Source of the DNA: Acidobacteriota bacterium
GTDB lineage: Bacteria > Actinomycetota > Acidimicrobiia > Acidimicrobiales > Ilumatobacteraceae
Length of the DNA stretch: 64,000 nt
Direction: 5' to 3'
Assembly (NCBI GenBank): GCA_018970175.1
Contig: JAGWWV010000002.1
Span: 49,852-113,851 of the forward strand
This document shows positions 48,687 through 57,497 of this stretch, piece by piece. The notes beneath the pieces are model-generated. The model worked only from the letters and a program-made list of their open reading frames with translations. It searched no databases and was not told the DNA's origin. The first letter of the stretch is position 1. Each line of letters begins with the position of its first letter. The position numbers and the translations under genes were made by a program.

Positions 48687-49520
48687 ATGGCAAAGCCGCC
48701 GTACGGAGTCGGAGCGGGCCGGATCAAGGGGACCGGGACACGCCAAACGATCATCGCCTACTTCTCGATGCGCGGGGTCACATTCGAAGAGCGTTGTTCG
48801 GCCGCCGCCGCGGCCGGGTTCGACGGCATCGGATACAACGGCGCCGAGTATCTAAAGTTGCGTTCCGAGGGCTGGACCGACGACAACTTCCGTGCGATTC
48901 TCGACAAGTACGGAGTGCGAATTCTCGAACTCGAGGCGTTGCGGTTGCTCGACGACGACGCGTCCCGCGACTTCGAACACATTGCACGTGCGTTCGGCGC
49001 CGAGCGCATCCAGGTGATCGCGCCGTTCTCCGGAAACATCGACATCGACCTCAACGTGGCGGGGAAGTGGATCGGCGATCTCGCCCGTCGCACCGAAGAC
49101 GCCGACGTCCACTACGCGATCGAGTTCCTGCCGCCCACCCGCATCCCCGACATCGCCACGGCGCAGAAAGTGTGCGCGATCGCCGCCCACCCGAACGTCG
49201 GCCTGTGCGTCGATACGTGGCACGTCTACCGCGGCGCGGGTGCACCGTCCCTCGCCGACCTCGACTTCGCCAGGGTGAAGAACGTGCAGGTCGACGACGG
49301 CACGATGAAACCTGTCGACCCCGAGTACATCCCCGACTGCATCCACAATCGGGAACTGCTGGGTGACGGTGAGTTCCCCTTGGTCGACTTCTTCCGTGCA
49401 ACCCCGCCCAACGCCCCCATTTCGGTCGAGATCATCGACGACGACCTCGACCTGATTCCGGCCGCCGACCGGGCCGACCGCATGGCGCGCGCCCTCGAAC
49501 GCACCCTGGCGCGCGTCTGA
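48687..49520 (+). CDS. sugar phosphate isomerase/epimerase (xylose isomerase-like TIM barrel)
   Basis: AAAAGFDGIGYNGAEYLKL, VHYAIEFLPPTRIPDIATAQKV, NVGLCVDTWHVYRGAG. Confidence 0.88.
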   Translation: MAKPPYGVGAGRIKGTGTRQTIIAYFSMRGVTFEERCSAAAAAGFDGIGYNGAEYLKLRSEGWTDDNFRAILDKYGVRILELEALRLLDDDASRDFEHIARAFGAERIQVIAPFSGNIDIDLNVAGKWIGDLARRTEDADVHYAIEFLPPTRIPDIATAQKVCAIAAHPNVGLCVDTWHVYRGAGAPSLADLDFARVKNVQVDDGTMKPVDPEYIPDCIHNRELLGDGEFPLVDFFRATPPNAPISVEIIDDDLDLIPAADRADRMARALERTLARV

Positions 49521-49563
49521 AAGACCCTGCCGAGTTGCCGATTGGCACCCGCGAACGGAGAGA

Positions 49564-50877
49564 ATGAGTCCCATGGGAATCCAGCCACCGCAGATCGGGC
49601 CCCGCAGCCCGGAAGAAGCCGACATCAAGGGCATCAACCCGTTCCGCGATTCGGTCATGCACCAGTGCCCTCACATGTACTTCAGGCGCATGCAGCAGGA
49701 GTCCCCGCTCTACGACGTCGAGGGAACCGACGTTCACATCGTCACCCGCCACGAATTGATCGTGCCCATCGTGCGCGACATCGAAACGTTCTCGAACCAG
49801 TTCGGCAGCGCGGGTGAGCCGCCGAAAGGCGACGTCATCCAGAAGATCAAGGAGATCTACGCGACGGGCTGGCCGCCGGTGCCGACCATGTTGACGATGG
49901 ATCCGCCGTGGCACACCCGCTACCGCAACACCGTCGCCGCGTACTTCACGCCGCGCAAGATCGCCGAACTGCGTCCCGTCATCGAGGAGTACGTCGATTC
50001 GTTGCTCGACAAGATTCTCGAGAACCCGAATCGGTCCGTCGAATGGGTGTCCGAGTTCGCCGTTCCGCTGCCGGTCATTGCCATTGCCACGATTCTCGGT
50101 GTGTCGCCCGACAACATGGCCGACTTCAAGCGCTGGAGCGACGACAACATCTCGACCATCGGCTCGTCGGTCAGTGATGAACGGCGCATTTCCGCAACCG
50201 AAGGCATCGTCGAGATGCAGCACTACTTCGCTGAACGCCTCGAGGCCCGACGCAACAATCCACAGGGAGACTTCCTGTCCGACCTCGTCAACACCGAGGT
50301 CGACGACGGAGAGGGTGGCAAGCGCACGCTGCACATGCCCGAGATGCTGTCGATCATTTCGCAGTTGCTCGTGGCGGGCAACGAGACCACCACCAACACC
50401 ATCGCCGAGGGGATGCTTTACTTCGGCCAAGACATGTCGGTCTGGAACAAGGTGCGCGCCGATCGCTCGCTCATCGCGCCGTCCGTCGAAGAGATGCTGC
50501 GCCTCGCTTCGCCGTCCGGTGGCATGTTCCGCGTGGTCACAAAGGACGGCGTCGAAATTGACGGCTGCCCCGTCAACAAGGGCGAGCGCGTCATGGTCAT
50601 GTACTCGGCTGCGAACCGCGACCCGAAGGTGTGGGGGGACGATCCCGATCGGTTCGACCCCACGCGCCCGAACCTGAAGGAGCACCTCGCGTTCGGCAAG
50701 GGCATCCACTTCTGCATCGGTGCGCCGTTGGCACGTCTGGAACTGCAGATCGCCTTCGAGAAACTCGCCGACCGGGTGGCGTCGTGGGAATTCGCCGAAA
50801 CGAACGACTTCCATTACCACCCGTCGTTCATGTTGCGCGGCCTGCAGAAACTCGACCTTCACCTGACGCTCGCCTGA
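49564..50877 (+). CDS. cytochrome P450
   Basis: VAGNETTTNTIAEGM, EEMLRLASP, FGKGIHFCIGAPLARLELQI. Confidence 0.95.
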   Translation: MSPMGIQPPQIGPRSPEEADIKGINPFRDSVMHQCPHMYFRRMQQESPLYDVEGTDVHIVTRHELIVPIVRDIETFSNQFGSAGEPPKGDVIQKIKEIYATGWPPVPTMLTMDPPWHTRYRNTVAAYFTPRKIAELRPVIEEYVDSLLDKILENPNRSVEWVSEFAVPLPVIAIATILGVSPDNMADFKRWSDDNISTIGSSVSDERRISATEGIVEMQHYFAERLEARRNNPQGDFLSDLVNTEVDDGEGGKRTLHMPEMLSIISQLLVAGNETTTNTIAEGMLYFGQDMSVWNKVRADRSLIAPSVEEMLRLASPSGGMFRVVTKDGVEIDGCPVNKGERVMVMYSAANRDPKVWGDDPDRFDPTRPNLKEHLAFGKGIHFCIGAPLARLELQIAFEKLADRVASWEFAETNDFHYHPSFMLRGLQKLDLHLTLA

Positions 50878-50901
50878 GCGTCACCCGTAGACTTCGACGC
50901 C

Positions 50902-51321
50902 ATGGCAGGTGAACGGGTACTCGTCGCGAAAGTCGGCCTCGACGGTCACGACCGCGGCGTCAAAGTGGTGGCTCGCATTCTTCGCGATGCGGGCTTCGAA
51001 GTCATCTACACGGGGCTCTTCCAAACCCCCGAGAAAGTCGCAGCGGCCGCCGTCGACGAAGACGTGGACGCGGTCGGGCTGTCGATGCTGTCGGGTGCCC
51101 ACATGACCCTCGCGCCGAAGGTTGTCGACAAGTTGCGCGAGCGCGGCGTCGACGTGCCCGTGATCGTCGGTGGAATCATCCCCGACCAGGACGCCCCGAA
51201 GTTGAAGGCCGCCGGCGTTGCCGGAGTTCTCAGCCCCGGATCAACCGCCGACCAGGTCGTTGCCTTGGTGCGCGAAATCATCGATGCCGCAAAAGCGGGT
51301 AGCACGGGCGTGGCAAAGTAG
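50902..51321 (+). CDS. B12-binding (small) subunit of methylmalonyl-CoA mutase family
   Basis: [63 protein letters not shown] (DxHxxG). Confidence 0.95.
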   Translation: MAGERVLVAKVGLDGHDRGVKVVARILRDAGFEVIYTGLFQTPEKVAAAAVDEDVDAVGLSMLSGAHMTLAPKVVDKLRERGVDVPVIVGGIIPDQDAPKLKAAGVAGVLSPGSTADQVVALVREIIDAAKAGSTGVAK

Positions 51322-51326
51322 CCCCC

Positions 51327-52367
51327 GTGGCGGCAAAAAAGACGGCGAAGAAAACCGCGGCCAAGAAAGCCGTGACAAAGAAAACGGCCGCGAAGAAAGC
51401 CGTTGCAAAAAAGACCGCCGCAAAGAAAGCCGTCACGAAACGGGTCGACAAGCCGAAAGACCAGGCCGAGCGTCTCTTGAATCTGCTCGCCGTGCTCACC
51501 CACGACAGCAACTACCGCACGCTCGAAGACATTCATTTTGCGACGAACATGTACCACGACCGTTCGCTCTTCGAACGCGACAAGGCCGTCCTGCGCGAGA
51601 TGGGAATCCCGATCGATGCGATCGTCCTCGGCGGAAGCCAGGCCGGGGTGTCGAGTTACCGCATCGACCGACGGGAAATGCAACTCGCCAACATCAAGTT
51701 CACCGCCGACGAAGAGCGGGCGTTGCAACTCGCACTCGCAGTCGTTCACGTCGACTCGGCGTGGGCCGAGCGGGCCCGACTGAAGTTGAACCTCGCGGAA
51801 GCCGACATGCCGGCGGGCCCGCAGGTTCTTCTTCCGGTCAACAGTGAGCTGCTGCCAAAACTTGCGGCTGCCGCAGCCAAGAACCTTCGTGTCGAATTCG
51901 ACTACGCCGGCGGCACGCGCAGGTCACTCAATCCCTACGGTCTTCTCAGTCGGGGCGGCTACTGGTACGTCGTTGGTCACGACCTTGGGCGCAAGGCAAT
52001 CCGTAGTTTCCGTATCGACCGGATCACCGGTGCGGTGAAAACCACCGACGATGCGTTCGAGCGGCCGGAAAACTTCGACATCGAGGCCGCAGTGGCAACC
52101 GACGCCGAGATGCTGGGCGACGCCGATGGAGCAGTCGCCCGCGTGCTCGTCAGCGCGAAACTCGCGCCCAGCGTGATGCGCGATTTCGGCGAGGACTGTG
52201 TGGTCGAACGTCTCGACGATGCCGTCATCGTCGCGGTTCCGTGTGCCAACCGAACGGCGTTCCGTTCCTGGGTGCTCGGTCTCGTCGCGGGGGCAGAGGT
52301 CCTGTCGCCACCCGAGGTTCGCAGTGACATCGTCGAATGGCTCGACTCCCTGGCAGGTACGCGGTGA
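51327..52367 (+). CDS. pafB: WYL-domain regulator PafB-like, with Lys/Ala-rich N-terminal extension
   Basis: MAAKKTAKKTAAKKAVTKKTAAKKAVAKKTAAKKAVTKRV... then HTH/WYL: NPYGLLSRGGYWYVVGHDLGRKAIRSFRIDRI; followed by PafC-like gene. Confidence 0.85.
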   Translation: MAAKKTAKKTAAKKAVTKKTAAKKAVAKKTAAKKAVTKRVDKPKDQAERLLNLLAVLTHDSNYRTLEDIHFATNMYHDRSLFERDKAVLREMGIPIDAIVLGGSQAGVSSYRIDRREMQLANIKFTADEERALQLALAVVHVDSAWAERARLKLNLAEADMPAGPQVLLPVNSELLPKLAAAAAKNLRVEFDYAGGTRRSLNPYGLLSRGGYWYVVGHDLGRKAIRSFRIDRITGAVKTTDDAFERPENFDIEAAVATDAEMLGDADGAVARVLVSAKLAPSVMRDFGEDCVVERLDDAVIVAVPCANRTAFRSWVLGLVAGAEVLSPPEVRSDIVEWLDSLAGTR

Positions 52368-53293
52368 AGCGCCGCAAAGCCTCCGATCGCGTGCAGGGTC
52401 TGCTCGTGATGTTGCCGTGGCTCTTCGAGCGCAAACGGGTGCGCATCGACGAGATGGCGCGAACGTTCGGCCTCGACCGCGACACGTTGGTCGCCGACCT
52501 CACGATGTCGACGTTCTGCGGCACGCCGCCGTACTCGCCACTCGAACTGATCGAGATCTATTTCGACGACGAATACGTGTGGATCGAGATTCCGCGGATC
52601 TTCACGCGACCCCTGCGTCTCACCGTCGAAGAAGCATTCACGTTGAAGGCCGTTGGTGAGGCCGCGCTCGCAGTCGTCGGCGATTCCACGTCGTCGGCCC
52701 TGGCATCGGCGCTCGCCAAGTTGCCGGGTGTCGCGGATGATGCGCCGGTTGTCGTGCGCCAGCCCGACGACCCGAAACTGGCGGAGTTGGCCGACAGCGC
52801 CGCCTCGCATGAAATCGTCACGATCGATTACTTCTCACCGATCAGCGAGAAGTCGACGCGGCGCGACATCGTGCCGATGCGGTTGTGGGTCGATGGCGAC
52901 CACTGGTACTGCGACTCGTTCGATTACCTCTCGGGTGAGCGTCGCCAGTTCCGCCTCGATCGAATGGAACACACGCAGCGCACGGGTCGCTTTGCCGATC
53001 CATCGGGTTTGCCCACGCTGCCCGGCGAGCCGGGCTTCAATTGGTCGGCCGATGCCGAGAACGTGGTGCTGCACCTGAAGCCGGGGGCCCATTGGGTCGC
53101 CGAGCGGTACCCGACCCGCGGTGTGAAGAAGTTGCAGTCGGGTGTGCTCGAGGTCAAGCTTCATGTCGCCAACGAGGATTGGCTCGGCCGGCTTCTCGTG
53201 CGTGCAGGCAAGGACGCAAAAGTCGTCGCACCGGCGAAGTACGTGAATCTGGCTGCGACAACCGCACGACGCATTCGCGCCCGTTACGCCTGA
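52364..53293 (+). CDS. pafC: WYL-domain regulator PafC-like
   Basis: RIDEMARTFGLDRDTLVADLTMSTFCGTPPYSPLELIEIYFDDEYVWI, WVDGDHWYCDSFDYLSGERRQFRLDRM; GTGA overlap with pafB. Confidence 0.85.
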   Translation: MKRRKASDRVQGLLVMLPWLFERKRVRIDEMARTFGLDRDTLVADLTMSTFCGTPPYSPLELIEIYFDDEYVWIEIPRIFTRPLRLTVEEAFTLKAVGEAALAVVGDSTSSALASALAKLPGVADDAPVVVRQPDDPKLAELADSAASHEIVTIDYFSPISEKSTRRDIVPMRLWVDGDHWYCDSFDYLSGERRQFRLDRMEHTQRTGRFADPSGLPTLPGEPGFNWSADAENVVLHLKPGAHWVAERYPTRGVKKLQSGVLEVKLHVANEDWLGRLLVRAGKDAKVVAPAKYVNLAATTARRIRARYA

Positions 53294-53297
53294 TTCG

Positions 53298-53921
53298 CTA
53301 CGCCGCTTTGCGGGCGCTGATCTTGCGCAGGTCGCCAACCGTTGTTGCCCCGTGGTTCTTAATGAGAATCGACAAGAGCCGCGCGGTCGCTGTTGCGTCG
53401 CACAGCGCGTCATGCGCGTTGTCGAGGGGAATGCCGTAGCGCTCGCACAGCGTGGCGAGGCGGTGTGACTCGGCGCGTTTCGGGTCGAGTTTGCGCGAGA
53501 GCTCGAGGGTGCAGACGGGATTGTCGACACGTAGCGGGACGGCGTGGCGAAGGGATTCCGACGAGATGAAGCCGTAGTCGAATTTCGCGTTGTGCGCGAC
53601 GAGGATTCGGCGGCGGGCTAGGCGGCGCAACCGACGCAGGGCGCGGCGAGTCGGCAGACCGCGATTGACATCGTCGTTTGAGATGCCGTGGATTTCGTGT
53701 GCGGGCGGTTGGGGAGTGTCCCAGGGCAGTGAACCGTTGCCGGGGCGCACGTAGGTGGAGAAACTGCGCTTGATGCGGCCGCTCGCATCGGTGACAACTG
53801 CACCTACCTGCAGGATCACGTCGTCGGACGTGGAAAGACCGGTTGTCTCGACGTCGACGACGAGAAACTCGACGCGGGCGATCGGACGGGTATCGGCGTC
53901 GGCCGCGTTTCTTTGTCGCAT
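53298..53921 (-). CDS. DEDDh (DnaQ-like) 3'-5' exonuclease
   Basis: FLVVDVETTGLSTSDDVILQVGAVVTD, RILVAHNAKFDYGFI, HDALCDATATARLL. Confidence 0.9.
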   Translation of the reverse strand: MRQRNAADADTRPIARVEFLVVDVETTGLSTSDDVILQVGAVVTDASGRIKRSFSTYVRPGNGSLPWDTPQPPAHEIHGISNDDVNRGLPTRRALRRLRRLARRRILVAHNAKFDYGFISSESLRHAVPLRVDNPVCTLELSRKLDPKRAESHRLATLCERYGIPLDNAHDALCDATATARLLSILIKNHGATTVGDLRKISARKAA

Positions 53922-53965
53922 GGGGCGCACGTTAGGTGGGCGGTGTGACGGCGCGGGCTGCGGCC

Positions 53966-54346
53966 TCAGCCCGCCATCGCTTTTTGGAAAGTCGCGAGGT
54001 CGAAGTAATCGCGCCACAACGAAATCTTGCCGCTCTTGATTTCAAACACACCGGCAAGGGGGAGTTCGACCCAACGTTCGCCCATCTTGAAGCGATCGAT
54101 GCGTTCGTTCAAAACGACACCGGAGGTCATGTCGCCGGTTGCCGACTGACGGACGATCACCCAGTTGATCTCGCTGCATCCCGATGTGAACGGGCCGAGA
54201 ATTTGCTTGACGGCCTCGATGCCGAACACCTTTGCCATCGGCACGTTGTCGTACTCGCAATCGTCGGACATGAGGGCGCACGCGGCATCGAGGTCTTTTG
54301 CCTCGATGTGGTTGATGAACGTTCGAACGAGTTCGTCGGGAGTCAT
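53966..54346 (-). CDS. limonene-1,2-epoxide hydrolase / NTF2-like protein
   Basis: VRTFINHIEAKDLDAACALMSDDCEYDNVPM...KISLWRDYFDLATFQKAMAG. Confidence 0.9.
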   Translation of the reverse strand: MTPDELVRTFINHIEAKDLDAACALMSDDCEYDNVPMAKVFGIEAVKQILGPFTSGCSEINWVIVRQSATGDMTSGVVLNERIDRFKMGERWVELPLAGVFEIKSGKISLWRDYFDLATFQKAMAG

Positions 54347-54409
54347 GCGGTCAATTGTGACCGTTCGCCACGAATCACCAAAATGCGACGGAGGTCCAGT
54401 GACTGGGTC

Positions 54410-54727
54410 TTAGGCGCTGCGCGGCATACGTGCGCGGATGCCGATCGGAGCAGCGACGGTGAAACCTGCCAGGTGGCGGTCTTCCTCGCTCTCACCGGCC
54501 CAGAACCCGTACTCGTGGTTCTGGCGGGCAAATTCACGACAGGGGGCCATCACGGGGCACTGAGCGCACAGTTGGCGCGCTCGGGCCTCTCGACGTGCGC
54601 GTGCTTGGGGGCGCTCGGCCTTCGGGGGGAAGAACAAGGCCGTGCGCCCCTTGCACATCGCGAAGTCGGTCCAATGGCTGGCCGACGGCGAAGTCAAGCT
54701 GACGGTGGTCATCGTGGAGGTCTGCAT
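54410..54727 (-). CDS. WhiB family transcriptional regulator
   Basis: DFAMCKG...ARQLCAQCPVMAPCREFARQNHEYGFWAGES; 4 Cys, G-F-W-A-G-E turn. Confidence 0.95.
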   Translation of the reverse strand: MQTSTMTTVSLTSPSASHWTDFAMCKGRTALFFPPKAERPQARARREARARQLCAQCPVMAPCREFARQNHEYGFWAGESEEDRHLAGFTVAAPIGIRARMPRSA

Positions 54728-54834
54728 GGGGGGAAACCGACTTCCTTTTCTTGAGATTCCGACAGGGTTTTGACTTGCTGTATTGCGAGGGTGGCGGTGG
54801 GGCAGGGAGGGGGCGCCCCAACCGCTCTCATTTA

Positions 54835-54863
54835 ATACTAAAACCGGTTAGGTCAAAAGTCAA
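54835..54863 (-). promoter_or_regulatory. near-consensus sigma70-type promoter upstream of whiB
   Basis: Minus strand TTGACT-17 bp-TAGTAT (-35 at 54858-54863, -10 at 54835-54840) with flanking inverted repeat. Confidence 0.55.
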
Positions 54864-54915
54864 GTGTTTTAGTGCTAAACATTTCGTCAACCCCAAACCG
54901 GCTGAGCGGCACAGC

Positions 54916-56304
54916 TCAGAGGAGCTCGGCAGCAAGGCTTGCGACCTCGCTGCGCTCGCAGGCCGCCAGGGTGACGTGCCCGAAGCATTCCTGGCCCCCG
55001 AAGGCCTGGATCAAGACGGCGAGGGCATTGTTCGACTCTCCCATATAGGGCGCGTCGATCTGGCTGGTGTCGCCGGTGAAGACCACCTTTGTTCCTTCAC
55101 CCACGCGGGTGAGGATCGTCTTCAGGGTCGTGGGCTCGAGGTTCTGGGCCTCGTCGACGACGACGAACTGACGCTGGAGTGACCGACCGCGCAGGAAGGT
55201 GACCGATTCGAGCGACAACTGACCCCGAGCGATGAGGTCGTCGATCAGGCGTCGGGCATCGCGGCTCGAACGTTGATCGGTGAGGGCCACGATCGAATCG
55301 TGAATGGCCGACATCCATGGGTCGAGCTTTTCGTCGAGACCACCGGGAAGGAAACCGACCTCGGCTCGACCAACGGGCACGAGCGGTCGGTACACGGCGA
55401 GTCGTTCGTACAGACGACGCTCGACAACTTGTTCGAGACCCGCCGCGATGGCCATCACGGTCTTGCCAGTGCCCGCCCTGCCGTCAAGGGCAACGACGGT
55501 GACTTCGGGGTCGAGCAGAAGCTCGAGTGCGAAGCGTTGCTCTTTGCTGCGCGCACGCAGACCCCACGCTTCGCTTGCGTTGTTCGGCAGCAGCACCCAC
55601 TCGTCGAGGCGACGACGGGCGAGAGCCGAGTGCGAGCCATCGCGCAGAACCGCAAACGAGTTCTCCGGCTGGTCGCCACCGTCTTCGACCGCATCGGCAG
55701 GGATCGCACCTGCTGCGTAGAGGTCGTCGATGACCTGGTACGGCGCGGGCAACGACGTCCATCCCATCGGTCGCGTCGATGCCGCCCGGCCGACCGGTTG
55801 GTGTTCATCGGCGGTGATACCCAGGTGGGCCGCCTTGATCCGCAGGGCCGCGTCGTTGGAGATCAGCCGTGTCGGCCCGCTGCGGACCTGGCCGAGGGCG
55901 GCTCCGATGATGCGGTTGTCGGGGATCTCGGGATCGAGGCCGTGCTCGACGAGGAGGTGGCGTTGAATTCCGTTCACTTCGATGTGGACGCTGCCACCTT
56001 CGGCACCCGCGTGCACTTCGAGTGGAGTATCGAGCACGCCGCCTGCCTGTCGACGCAAATCTTCGAGCGTGCGCAGTGCGGTACGCGCGGCGCGGCCGAC
56101 ATCGTCGAGGCGAGTCTTCAACCCGTCGAGTTCTTCGACGACGGTGAGCGGAACGACAACCTCGCTGCCGGGAAACGACGTCAAGCTCGATGGATCACCG
56201 ATGAGTACCGACGTGTCGAGGACGACACGTGTTCGTTGTCGTGTTGCTTGGTCTTCGTGGAGGAGGAATGAATTGAAACCGGCCATGTGGCGCGTCTCAG
56301 TCAT
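54916..56304 (-). CDS. PIN domain + PhoH-like ATPase
   Basis: RVVLDTSVLIGDPSSL PIN; VALDGRAGTGKTVMAIAAGL Walker A; FVVVDEAQNLEPTTLKTILTRVGEGTKVVFTGD. Confidence 0.93.
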   Translation of the reverse strand: MTETRHMAGFNSFLLHEDQATRQRTRVVLDTSVLIGDPSSLTSFPGSEVVVPLTVVEELDGLKTRLDDVGRAARTALRTLEDLRRQAGGVLDTPLEVHAGAEGGSVHIEVNGIQRHLLVEHGLDPEIPDNRIIGAALGQVRSGPTRLISNDAALRIKAAHLGITADEHQPVGRAASTRPMGWTSLPAPYQVIDDLYAAGAIPADAVEDGGDQPENSFAVLRDGSHSALARRRLDEWVLLPNNASEAWGLRARSKEQRFALELLLDPEVTVVALDGRAGTGKTVMAIAAGLEQVVERRLYERLAVYRPLVPVGRAEVGFLPGGLDEKLDPWMSAIHDSIVALTDQRSSRDARRLIDDLIARGQLSLESVTFLRGRSLQRQFVVVDEAQNLEPTTLKTILTRVGEGTKVVFTGDTSQIDAPYMGESNNALAVLIQAFGGQECFGHVTLAACERSEVASLAAELL

Positions 56305-56619
56305 CGCCACCCCTTTCTGACAGAGCGAGTGTCCGACGCAACGTTGCAGAGTGTTGCCGATGACGGGGTCGGAATGGTGGACTCTCGTCGATCGTCCCGA
56401 ATCGAGAATTTGGGGCTCCGAAGGGGTCCTCGCGCAGAAATTTTTCGGAATTTTTTTGGAGCCGATTTTTTGCCGGATCGACGGTTCCGTTGCGGTGATC
56501 GACGCGTGCGATCGCAAGACCCTCCATCGCGCGGAGAAGTCGTCGTCGGCGACGCGTCAATCGACGCATCGCGGGGCGCGTCATCGCCCGAACGACCCTC
56601 GCAAACCCTTGCAAACAAA

Positions 56620-56648
56620 GGGTTTGCGCCGGCACGCCGGAATGAGCC
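56620..56648. promoter_or_regulatory. perfect 11-bp inverted repeat in phoH/HU intergenic region
   Basis: CGCAAACCCTT-GCAAACA-AAGGGTTTGCG. Confidence 0.8.
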
Positions 56649-56868
56649 GCCGCAACTGCCGTCGAACGTGACCGCATGGCAAATCGGTGCGTGCGATTCG
56701 CGACATCACCGTGTCGGTGCTGCACCGATCCCATTTTTTGGGACGTCGCTCGAGGCGCGAAATGCTTGCATCGCACGGCCTCGAAGCGTCGAAATGCTTG
56801 TAATCGTCGTTTCAACGTATTCAGATATGTAGTGCACAACGCTCCGATTCCGAGGAGGAAATAACAAC

Positions 56869-57153
56869 ATGACCAAGGCAGAGCTCATTGATGCGGTGTC
56901 TCAGAAAGCAAATGTCTCCAAGGCAGATGCCGAGCGGACAGTCGCAGCGTTCTTTGATGTGGTCATCGAGATCACCAAGAAGGGCGACAAGGTTGCGTGG
57001 CCGGGCTTCGGCTCGTTCAGCACCACGAAGCGCAAGGCCCGTACTGGTCGCAACCCGCAAACGGGTGCAGCAGTGACGGTCCCGGCTTCGACCGCAATGA
57101 AGTTCTCCGCGAGCTCAACGCTCAAGGCAGAGTTGAATCCAAACCGTAAGTAA
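56869..57153 (+). CDS. HU family nucleoid-associated DNA-binding protein
   Basis: MTKAELIDAVSQKANVSKADAERTVAAFFDVVIEITKKGDKVAWPGFGSFSTTKRKARTGRNPQTG; strong RBS AGGAGG. Confidence 0.97.
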   Translation: MTKAELIDAVSQKANVSKADAERTVAAFFDVVIEITKKGDKVAWPGFGSFSTTKRKARTGRNPQTGAAVTVPASTAMKFSASSTLKAELNPNRK

Positions 57154-57176
57154 ACAAATTAGAGAGAGGAAATACA

Positions 57177-57410
57177 GTGGCAGCAGCAAAGAAGGCCCGT
57201 AAGAAGGCCGCTCCGAAGAAGGCAGCAAAGAAGGCAGCACCTAAGAAGGCCGCCAAGAAGGCAGCGAAGAAGGCAGCTCCGAAGAAGGCCGCAAAGAAGG
57301 CCGCTCCGAAGCGCAAGAAGGCAGCAAAGAAGGCAGCTCCGAAGAAGGCCGCAAAGAAGGCCGCTCCGAAGCGCAAGAAGGCAGCTCGCAAGAAGGCTGC
57401 AAAGAAGTAA
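57177..57410 (+). CDS. Lys/Ala-rich histone H1-like (HupB-tail-like) protein
   Basis: MAAAKKARKKAAPKKAAKKAAPKKAAKK..., begins 23 nt after HU stop, RBS-like GAGAGGAAA upstream. Confidence 0.85.
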   Translation: MAAAKKARKKAAPKKAAKKAAPKKAAKKAAKKAAPKKAAKKAAPKRKKAAKKAAPKKAAKKAAPKRKKAARKKAAKK

Positions 57411-57445
57411 TAACCAAGCAATAACGCTTCGGTTCGGAACGTTGA

Positions 57446-57471
57446 GACTGGGGGGCGAAAGCCCCCCAGTC
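57446..57471 (+). terminator. strong hairpin terminator-like element
   Basis: GACTGGGGGGC-GAAA-GCCCCCCAGTC, 11-bp stem with GNRA loop after the HU/H1-like genes; no long U tract. Confidence 0.75.
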
Positions 57472-57497
57472 GCCATTTACGGGCCGAATCATTTAGG

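Noticed and set aside
54741-54834. Riboswitch or ncRNA in the whiB leader
   Set aside because: No recognisable riboswitch core; region is explained as promoter plus 5' UTR, and I cannot test structure here.
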